A stretch of DNA of 64,000 nucleotides from the NCBI GenBank assembly GCA_964476155.1, contig CAYYYS010000001.1:186001-250000 (forward strand). Direction: 5' to 3'. Of this stretch, positions 58,572-64,000 are shown in pieces (position 1 is the stretch's first letter; each line of letters starts with the position of its first letter). This stretch comes from JAHIYU01 sp964476155 (lineage in GTDB: Bacteria; Krumholzibacteriota; Krumholzibacteriia; LZORAL124-64-63). The translations under genes were made by a program, and so were the position numbers. The notes below the pieces were generated by a model, which had not been told where the DNA came from, ran no database searches, and was given only the letters and a program-made list of their open reading frames with translations.

Positions 58572-59546
58572 ATGTACGGTCAAGTCCCGTTTGAAAACCA
58601 CCCGGTCGACCCGGCGCGCCTCACCGAATTCATCGAGAGGCTCAAAGCCGGATTCGGTGACAAGATAAGCCTCGGTGCCCACCTGAGCCGCTGGACGACC
58701 TTCCGGATCGGCGGACCGGCCCTGGCGTTGTGCCGCATGCATACGCCCGACGATGCGCGACGGTTCCTGGATAACGCGCGGGAATACGAAATCCCTGCGG
58801 TTTTCCTGGGGGGCGGCAGCAACGTTTTGGCCGACGACACGGGCTTTCATGGCTTGGTGTTGCAGACGGCCATGTCCAACTTGATCGTACGCGGCGACGC
58901 CCTCACCGTCGGCGCCGGACTGGATTTCGACGCCCTGGTTACGGCTTCGCTCGAGGCGGGTCTGACCGGGCTGGAGTTCGCATCGGGCATACCGGGCAGT
59001 GTGGGCGGTGCGCTCGTCGGCAACGCGGGATGCTATGGCCACGAAATCAGCGAGTTTCTCGTGGAGGCCACCGTACTGCGCGCCGACGGCACGGTGGAAA
59101 CGATCGGCGCCGACGACTTCGAGTTCACCTACCGTCACTCCGTCTTCAAGACCCGCGAAGACCTGGTGCTTGAAGCCGTTTTCAAATTGACGAGCGGCGA
59201 TACATCCGCAGCCGGTGAGACCCGCGCACGGATCATGGCCGAGCGGCAGCGTAAACACCCGGTCGACCTGCCCTGCGCCGGCAGCTACTTCAAAAACCTG
59301 CCCCCCGAGAGTCCGGGCGAAAAACGCCGCGCCGCCGGTTCGCTGTTGGACCGGGCCGGGGCCCTGGCCATGCGCGAAGGCGATGCCGGCGTCTTCGAGC
59401 GCCACGCCAACATCATCGTCAACCTCGGCGCCGCCACCAGCCGGGACGTTCTGGGGCTGGCGGAGCGCATGAAAACCGCCGTCGCGGACCGGTTCGGCGT
59501 GGACTTGACCGCGGAAGTCCGTCATCTGGGTCGGTACGGCTGGTAA
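58572..59546 (+). CDS. murB: UDP-N-acetylenolpyruvoylglucosamine reductase
   Basis: 324 residues from the ATG at 58572, 8 bases after AAAGG; the open frame starts much earlier within the opposite tonB-like gene, which is a shadow. MurB reduces UDP-GlcNAc enolpyruvate to UDP-MurNAc. FAD-binding motifs are TTFRIGGPALALCRMHTPDD, VFLGGGSNVLADDTGFHGLV and LEFASGIPGSVGGALVGNAG. The catalytic segment is CAGSYFKNLPPESPGEKRRA and HANIIVNLGAATSRDVLGLA. It is the shorter type II form. It lies 83 bases from the divergent tonB-like gene. Confidence 0.95.
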   Translation: MYGQVPFENHPVDPARLTEFIERLKAGFGDKISLGAHLSRWTTFRIGGPALALCRMHTPDDARRFLDNAREYEIPAVFLGGGSNVLADDTGFHGLVLQTAMSNLIVRGDALTVGAGLDFDALVTASLEAGLTGLEFASGIPGSVGGALVGNAGCYGHEISEFLVEATVLRADGTVETIGADDFEFTYRHSVFKTREDLVLEAVFKLTSGDTSAAGETRARIMAERQRKHPVDLPCAGSYFKNLPPESPGEKRRAAGSLLDRAGALAMREGDAGVFERHANIIVNLGAATSRDVLGLAERMKTAVADRFGVDLTAEVRHLGRYGW

Positions 59547-59591
59547 ATGGGACCCGATTTTGGCGTATTATCGAAAAATCAGGGTTTCATA

Positions 59592-59625
59592 TTGACACCA
59601 ACTGCCCAACACCTGAAATTATAAA
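59592..59625 (+). promoter_or_regulatory. probable promoter of the plus-strand barrel gene
   Basis: A perfect TTGACA (59592-59597) is followed after 18 bases by AAATTA (59616-59621); an overlapping TATAAA at 59620-59625 is spaced 22 bases. The stretch is notably AT-rich for this genome. It lies about 45 bases before the ATG of the barrel gene, in the gap after murB. Confidence 0.5.
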
Positions 59626-59663
59626 TGATTGGACAAACAGTCACGCTGAATGGGAGTTGACCT

Positions 59664-60584
59664 ATGCCTCGGACGCTCTTCGTGTTCTTCTTTTGCCTTT
59701 TCGCCATGGGGGCCGTCACGGCGCTCGCCCAGGATACGAACGACGAAACCGAAAAGTCGTTCAACCTCCTGCATACCTCCATCGAGGAACAGGAGGCCAT
59801 CAGGCAGGAGGAAGAGAACATCCCCACTTACGAGCCGGTCATACCGGAACGTAATCTGGAGGTCACCCTGACGCTCGGGTTCTGGCAGCTCAACAAGCAA
59901 CTGCTCGCCCACGACAAAATCATCTACAAGTACACGGACAAGAACACCTTCTTCGGCGACATATCCCTGCAGGGACAATCAGCATTTCATCCCCAGCTGA
60001 GGGTCAACTACAACCTCATGCCCTGGTTCGCGCTCGAACCGGTGTTGGGGTTCTCCGTCTCCGAATACGTTGCCAGGGTCAGCAACCCCTTGTCCCTTTC
60101 GAATCAGGCCTTCGGCGAGGATGACAACGTGCCGATGCCCATCGAGGAAATCGGCGAGTTCGACGCGGAGAACCGCTCCTGCATTACGATCAGCAGCGGC
60201 CTGAACGCGGTCTTCTATCCGCTGGACTACGGCAACTTCGGCAAGGGTCGCTGGCACCCGTTCGTCCAGGGCGGCATGCACCATACCTGGATGATCCTCA
60301 ACTCCGACTACACGGACGCCGCGTCCAAGATGTGGGACATGTCGGGGGGTCTCGGCTTCCGGTTCATCGCGGACGACATGATCAGTATCCGCGTGGAAGC
60401 CATGTACCATCACATGACCGTCGGCTTCGATCCCGACACCGAGTTCGTGGTACGCAACGATGGCACGACCTTCGTACCCATCACGGAGTGGGTTGACGGA
60501 CAGGGCCAGGTCGATGTCGAGGACTTCGCAACCAATACGCTGAATACCATCAGCTGGGCAGTCGGCTTCACCGCCGATTTCTAA
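59664..60584 (+). CDS. outer-membrane beta-barrel protein of unknown function
   Basis: 306 residues with a signal peptide (FVFFFCLFAMGAVTALAQ). The mature protein shows alternating amphipathic strands: LEVTLTLGFWQLNKQLLAHD, PQLRVNYNLMPWFALEPVLG, VFYPLDYGNFGKGRWHPFVQ, ISIRVEAMYHHMTVGFDP. It ends with NTISWAVGFTADF, a typical barrel terminus with a final Phe. The pattern GGLGFRFIADDMISIRVEA is common to outer-membrane beta-barrel domain proteins (OMP_b-brl type). It has its own promoter and a strong terminator, so it is monocistronic. No substrate can be inferred. Confidence 0.75.
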   Translation: MPRTLFVFFFCLFAMGAVTALAQDTNDETEKSFNLLHTSIEEQEAIRQEEENIPTYEPVIPERNLEVTLTLGFWQLNKQLLAHDKIIYKYTDKNTFFGDISLQGQSAFHPQLRVNYNLMPWFALEPVLGFSVSEYVARVSNPLSLSNQAFGEDDNVPMPIEEIGEFDAENRSCITISSGLNAVFYPLDYGNFGKGRWHPFVQGGMHHTWMILNSDYTDAASKMWDMSGGLGFRFIADDMISIRVEAMYHHMTVGFDPDTEFVVRNDGTTFVPITEWVDGQGQVDVEDFATNTLNTISWAVGFTADF

Positions 60585-60604
60585 CCGACCCGCACACGGC
60601 ATCG

Positions 60605-60635
60605 GGCGGCGGTCATGTGACCGCCGCCTTTTTTT
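60605..60635 (+). terminator. strong intrinsic terminator after the barrel gene
   Basis: GGCGGCGGTCA (60605-60615) pairs perfectly with TGACCGCCGCC (60618-60628), loop TG, followed by seven T. This is a textbook terminator, 20 bases after the stop codon and just before the convergent comM stop at 60644. Confidence 0.95.
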
Positions 60636-60643
60636 ACAGTGTG

Positions 60644-62179
60644 TTAGACCTGCATAAAAATGTGCATGGTCTCCTTCCGGAAACCGAGCGCCTCCGCCAG
60701 ATCCACGCGCGTAACAAGCCGCCGACCGTCCAGGGCCGCCACGGTCCGGGCCACGCGGGCCGATCTGATAAGCGCCCGTATGGACAGTCCCAGGGAGCGT
60801 TTCGCCTCGTCCAGGAAATCCGCGCCCCGTGTATCCAGCCAGCTGCGACAGGCCACCAGATCCGCCTGTCTCGTCGCGTGCCTATCGCGTCCCAGTCGTT
60901 GCCGGGTGTCCGCCACCTGACACGATGCGTCCCGCCAGGTCGACTCGATCCGCCCGATATCATCAGTGCCGGCCCGCAGGGACCAGTCCCCCCCCTCCTC
61001 CATTTCCGCGAACAGGTCCAACCGGTCCAGCAACGGACCGGACAGACGGCTCACATAGCGTCTTCGCAACGTTACAGGACACCGGCACGCCCGGACACGG
61101 CTACCGAAATAGCCACAGCGACAGGGGTTCATGGCGCCCAGGAACTGGAAGTCCGCGGGCCAGAAGCGGGAGCCCGGTCCACGTGCCACGGCCACCTGTC
61201 CCTCTTCCAGCGGTTCGCGCAAAGCGTCGAGAGCGGCCGGCGTGAACTCGGGGAGCTCATCCAGAAAGAGTATGCCGTTGTGGGCCAGGGTCACTTCGCC
61301 GGCGCGCAGGCCGGGACCACCGCCGATCAGTCCCGCGCGTGTCACCGTATGATGGGGTGCCCGAAACGGCCTCTGTCCGTCGAGATGATGCCTGCGCAGA
61401 AGCCCTGCCGCTCCCTGGATTCGCGTCACGTCCACAGCCTCTTTACGGGAGCACGGCGGTTGCAGGGCGCCGATGGTGCGACTCAGCCTCGTCTTGCCGG
61501 TGCCTGGCGGTCCCACGAGCAGCGTATCGTGACGACCGGCCGCGGCGATGATCGCCAGACGTCGCGCCTCCGGAGACGTCAGGGCAAAGAAAGCCGGGAT
61601 CTCGACCGGGACGGCAGGGAGCGGTCCAGGCGTGAAATCGTCCTTGGCTTCCTGTAGACCCGACCCCGTATGCAGCCAGGCAGCCACGTCGCTGACCCGT
61701 TCGGCGCCGAATACACGTATGCCCGGTACTAGCCGCGCCTCCCAGGCCTGCCCGGTAGGCACCACGAAAACCTCGGCCCCCCGGGACACGGCGGCCATGA
61801 CTATCGAGAGCAGTCCACGGACCGGTCTCAGCTCTCCGGTCAGGGACAGTTCTCCCAACAGCACGGCCTCACGGCGCTCACGGGGTGGTCGGGGATGATC
61901 CTCGGCACAGGCGTTGACGCCGACCGCAATGGCCAGATCCACCGCCGCGCCCTGCTTCTTGATGTCCGCCGGCGCCAGGTTGACCGTCACGCGTCCCTTC
62001 GGCCACGGCATCCCGCAGTTGCGCATGGCGGACAGGACCCGCTCCCGGCTTTCCCGCAAGATCGTGCCCGGCAAACCGACGATCTGGAACGTCGGCAGAC
62101 CACGGCGGGCATCCACCTCCACGGTCACCTCGTAGCCATCGATGCCACAGACAGCCCCACTTCGTATTCGCTCGACCAT
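60644..62179 (-). CDS. comM: YifB/ComM family Mg-chelatase-like AAA+ ATPase
   Basis: 511 residues from the ATG at 62179 with GGGGGAG upstream; the ten earlier in-frame codons are not conserved. The N-terminal domain has VDARRGLPTFQIVGLPGTIL and VTVNLAPADIKKQGAAVDLA. The AAA+ core has Walker A LLVGPPGTGKTRLSRTIGAL, then FRAPHHTVTRAGLIGGGPGL and HNGILFLDELPEFTPAALDA. NPCRCGYFGS with further cysteines forms a zinc-like cluster. ComM is a helicase that helps integrate DNA during natural transformation; whether this organism is competent is unknown. Confidence 0.93.
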   Translation of the reverse strand: MVERIRSGAVCGIDGYEVTVEVDARRGLPTFQIVGLPGTILRESRERVLSAMRNCGMPWPKGRVTVNLAPADIKKQGAAVDLAIAVGVNACAEDHPRPPRERREAVLLGELSLTGELRPVRGLLSIVMAAVSRGAEVFVVPTGQAWEARLVPGIRVFGAERVSDVAAWLHTGSGLQEAKDDFTPGPLPAVPVEIPAFFALTSPEARRLAIIAAAGRHDTLLVGPPGTGKTRLSRTIGALQPPCSRKEAVDVTRIQGAAGLLRRHHLDGQRPFRAPHHTVTRAGLIGGGPGLRAGEVTLAHNGILFLDELPEFTPAALDALREPLEEGQVAVARGPGSRFWPADFQFLGAMNPCRCGYFGSRVRACRCPVTLRRRYVSRLSGPLLDRLDLFAEMEEGGDWSLRAGTDDIGRIESTWRDASCQVADTRQRLGRDRHATRQADLVACRSWLDTRGADFLDEAKRSLGLSIRALIRSARVARTVAALDGRRLVTRVDLAEALGFRKETMHIFMQV

Positions 62180-62345
62180 ACGACTCCCCCCGGTGTGATG
62201 GATCCTCACGAGCGGGAATCATGCCGGGGCGCCAACAGGCGGCTAAGTCCGCAATACGTAATGCCAGGCGCCCATGCGCAGAATCGACCGCCATCAGCCT
62301 GTCAACGGGAGGAGACGTGAAGCCGGTCGGCCGCACGCCGCGGGA

Positions 62346-62609
62346 ATCGGGTAGGGCGAGGCCTCGCGACCTCACCCTCCCAAACCACCGTACGGTTGGA
62401 TCCGCTCACCAGGCTTTAGAGACAATGGACGCCTTACCCGGCACGACCGCCTCGTATGCGGTTCCTGTTCGTCGGGCCAGTGTTTTGCCTGCGGCTTCCT
62501 TCAGACCCCACCTCACGGTGGCAGCCCTTGCCGTTCAGCTAACAGTTCCCCCTGTCGGGTCTGTAGAGGACTTCCACCTCCGAGTGAGTGCGCCCTGCCG
62601 GGCGCACAC
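62346..62609 (-). mobile_element. internally deleted group IIC intron relic
   Basis: Read on the minus strand from 62609 it begins GTGTGCGCCCGGCAGGGCGC, the 5' end of bacterial group IIC introns, then shows domain I landmarks: GGAGGTGGAAGTCC, AACGGCAAGGGCTG, CACCGTGAGGTGG, GTCTGAAGGAAGCCGCAGGC and GACGAACAGGAACCGCATAC. After about 190 bases it jumps to the 3' end CCGTACGGTGG, a degenerate domain V half, then a GAGGGTGAGG/CCTCGCCCTAC hairpin (domain VI). The maturase gene and the middle of the ribozyme are missing, so it cannot splice or move. It sits directly after an intrinsic terminator, the preferred target of class C introns. Between it and the comM start (62180-62345) I see no gene. Confidence 0.85.
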
Positions 62610-62610
62610 C

Positions 62611-62644
62611 AAAAATACGGAGGTTCTCTAAAGAACCTCCGTAT
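62611..62644 (-). terminator. intrinsic terminator of the histone-like gene
   Basis: On the minus strand ATACGGAGGTTCT (62644-62632) pairs perfectly over 13 bases with AGAACCTCCGTAT (62627-62615), loop TTAG, followed by TTTT. The 5' end of the intron relic begins 2 bases after the U-tract. It is 55 bases after the stop codon of the histone-like gene. Confidence 0.9.
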
Positions 62645-62698
62645 CGCTACATAACAGGCGGTCCACTCAATGATTGAGTCGAACCGAGCTAGCAGTCT

Positions 62699-62860
62699 TT
62701 AGAGATCGCAGGGACGAACCGTCTTGCGACCATTGGCAACCGCGCGCTTCTCGGCTTCCTTGATCAGATACTTGACCTTGTTGTCCAGAGCCTCGTAGAA
62801 GTCGCCCGAGACGTTGCACTGCGTGACGGTTTCCTTGGTCTTGCTTTTGCTGATGATCAT
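62699..62860 (-). CDS. single-domain bacterial histone-like protein
   Basis: 53 codons, ATG at 62860 with GAGG 5 bases upstream and AGGAGG further back. The sequence is MIISKSKTKETVTQ then CNVSGDFYEALDNKVKYLIK, EAEKRAVANG and RKTVRPCDL. The central 24 residues form one amphipathic helix (alpha 2). It is followed by the RKTV-x-P-x-D loop that matches the R-K-T-[IV]-x-x-x-D signature of archaeal and bacterial histones. A short alpha 1 precedes it and alpha 3 is almost absent, as in the small Bdellovibrio-type histones. It should bind DNA as a dimer. It is monocistronic with its own terminator. The assignment rests on motif recognition only. Confidence 0.72.
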   Translation of the reverse strand: MIISKSKTKETVTQCNVSGDFYEALDNKVKYLIKEAEKRAVANGRKTVRPCDL

Positions 62861-63100
62861 GTCTGCCTCATTTCCTCCTGAAAAGTGACGTGCGGGGTAG
62901 TGTCATCGTGACCAGAGGTGCATTGTGGCGAATTCGACCGTCCGTGTCAACGGTGTTTCATCTACCCGCTTGGCCCCAAGGCGACGAATCTCGCTTGTTT
63001 GCGGCTCACAATCGCCTCGACAGGCTTGCCCGTCAAGCTTAGAATTCCTGGGTTGTCCGGACATCCGGACCGTAACGACGCAATTGCCCGAGGAGGATTC
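62861..63100. other. divergent intergenic region between the histone-like gene and the M20 peptidase gene
   Basis: 240 bases holding the outward promoters of both genes. No open frame or RNA gene was recognised. It contains the 16-base inverted repeat described separately. I could not choose convincing -10/-35 pairs for either direction. Confidence 0.5.
63055..63070. promoter_or_regulatory. perfect inverted repeat, possible operator
   Basis: GTCCGGA, spacer CA, TCCGGAC: seven-base arms, perfectly symmetrical, centred 38 bases before the peptidase ATG. The position would suit a repressor binding site overlapping the promoter or early leader. No regulator gene is adjacent, so this is only a candidate. 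Confidence 0.35.
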
Positions 63101-64000
63101 ATGTCCAACGAGCGCATCACGAGCTACCTGACCGAACACCTCGACCAGCATGTCGCACAGTTGTGCGACTGGCTGCGCATACCCAGCATAAGCTCCGTTT
63201 CCGACCACGACGGCGACACGCTGCGCGCGGCCGAGTTCATCGCCGACGAACTGCGCGATCTGGGTCTGGCGGTCGAACTGATCGAGACCGACGGTCATCC
63301 CCTGGTCTACGCGCAGACCGAGCAGAAGCCTGACCGCAAGACCCTCCTCTTCTACGGCCACTACGACGTGCAACCGACCGATCCGCTGGACCTGTGGCAG
63401 TCCCCGCCCTTCTCGCCGCGCATCGAGGACGGCGTCATCTACGCCCGCGGCGCCTGCGACGACAAGGGGCAGGTCTATTGTCACGTGAAGGCCATGGAGG
63501 CCTACGTCAAGCAGGGTGTCGAACCGGCGGTGAACGTCAAGTTCATCATCGAAGGCGAAGAGGAATGCGGCGGCCCGGCCGTCTACCGCTTCACCGAGCA
63601 GAACGCGGAGAAGCTGGCCTGCGACGCCGTCGTGATCAGCGATACGAGCCTTTACAACGCCGAAACGCCGGCCGTCTGCTACAGCCTGAAAGGGCTGACC
63701 TACATGCAGATAGACGTGAAGGGTCCCGGCGCCGATCTGCATTCGGGCAGCTATGGCGGCACGGTCCAGAATCCGGGCAACGCGCTCGCCGAAATCGTCG
63801 CCTCCCTGAAAGACACCGACGGCCGTGTGCTCATCCCCGGTTTCTATGACGACGTCCTGGACCTGGACGACGCCGAGCGGGAAGCCTTCGCGTCGCTCAA
63901 CTACACCGACGACGTCCTGCGCAAGGAAACCGGCGCTTCCGGTCCTTTCGGCGAAGCCGGCTTCACGACACTCGAACGTATGTGGGCGCGCCCGACCTGC
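63101..64000 (+). CDS. M20 family metallopeptidase (dipeptidase), C-terminus off the window
   Basis: 300 residues are visible from the ATG at 63101, with AGGAGG 4 bases upstream; full-length members have about 450. Zinc ligands and catalytic residues are seen in LLFYGHYDVQP (His87), YARGACDDKGQ (Asp120) and IIEGEEECGG (Glu153-Glu154), and a further ligand Asp in VISDTSLYNAETP. LKGLTYMQIDVKGPGADLHS and GSYGGTVQNPGNALAE mark the start of the lid (dimerisation) domain. Members are cytosolic dipeptidases or carboxypeptidases. The gene is divergent from the histone-like gene. Confidence 0.92.
   Translation, partial: MSNERITSYLTEHLDQHVAQLCDWLRIPSISSVSDHDGDTLRAAEFIADELRDLGLAVELIETDGHPLVYAQTEQKPDRKTLLFYGHYDVQPTDPLDLWQSPPFSPRIEDGVIYARGACDDKGQVYCHVKAMEAYVKQGVEPAVNVKFIIEGEEECGGPAVYRFTEQNAEKLACDAVVISDTSLYNAETPAVCYSLKGLTYMQIDVKGPGADLHSGSYGGTVQNPGNALAEIVASLKDTDGRVLIPGFYDDVLDLDDAEREAFASLNYTDDVLRKETGASGPFGEAGFTTLERMWARPTC

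Noticed and set aside
62221..62631. 136-codon open frame on the plus strand over the intron relic
   Set aside because: It is antisense to a clear group IIC intron sequence and gives a low-complexity product.
62903..63742. 279-codon minus-strand frame opposite the M20 peptidase gene
   Set aside because: The plus-strand frame has a strong Shine-Dalgarno and all M20 metal ligands; the minus frame is its shadow.

Overview
The window is GC-rich, densely packed chromosomal DNA from a double-membrane (diderm) bacterium. Evidence for an outer membrane includes lipoprotein signals, beta-barrel proteins, ExbB/ExbD/TonB-like and AsmA-like proteins, a periplasmic parvulin, an LpoA-like lipoprotein and dTDP-rhamnose and heptose enzymes. 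An MglA/MglB pair, SpoVG, a DUF2723 membrane protein, SelA and a histone-like protein in one genome do not fit Proteobacteria well. They fit an FCB-related or candidate-phylum lineage (Gemmatimonadota, Krumholzibacteriota or Eisenbacteria-like) better. That placement is inference. There is no phage, CRISPR array or large island; nearly everything is core genome.

Layout. 1-10.8 kb: envelope glycan block on the minus strand (YfhO-like protein, two GT2 enzymes, sugar epimerase, DUF2723 protein, UPF0104 flippase-like protein, GT4, methyltransferase). 10.8-15.1 kb: ribD-ribE-ribBA-ribH-nusB under an FMN riboswitch. 15.1-22.8 kb: ftsY, smc, a degenerate-ATPase/SPOR protein and selA. 23-26.1 kb (plus): a two-domain amidase lipoprotein with a low-GC insert, and a TonB-C protein. 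26.2-31.2 kb: LpoA-like lipoprotein, DUF2914 protein, parvulin, mannose-1-phosphate guanylyltransferase. 31.2-35.4 kb: rplI, rpsR, rpsF, pth, rplY, prs, tRNA-Gln. 35.4-44.1 kb: spoVG, ispE, DUF362, UbiA-type prenyltransferase, gmhA, rfbD, recX, recA, thpR, cinA, pgpA. 44.1-49.5 kb: mglA, mglB, recR, ybaB, dnaX, the SRP RNA gene, tadA and six tRNAs, including one for each of the four serine anticodon classes. 49.6-60.6 kb: AsmA-like protein, mnmA, TPR lipoprotein, two outer-envelope proteins, exbD, exbB, tonB-like, then plus-strand murB and a beta-barrel protein. 60.6-64 kb: comM, a group IIC intron relic behind a terminator, a 53-codon histone-like gene, and an M20 peptidase that runs off the end.

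Adjacent genes are often joined by 4-bp ATGA/GTGA stop-start overlaps, which indicates translationally coupled operons. Only five protein genes lie on the plus strand.

The least ordinary features are two 166-bp dispersed elements (2080-2245 and 28501-28666). They share ends and a central core, but each has its own self-complementary arms. Others are the tiny histone-like gene followed by a terminator and a collapsed group IIC intron, an intrinsic terminator directly in front of the tadA ribosome binding site, and a low-GC segment between the two amidase domains.
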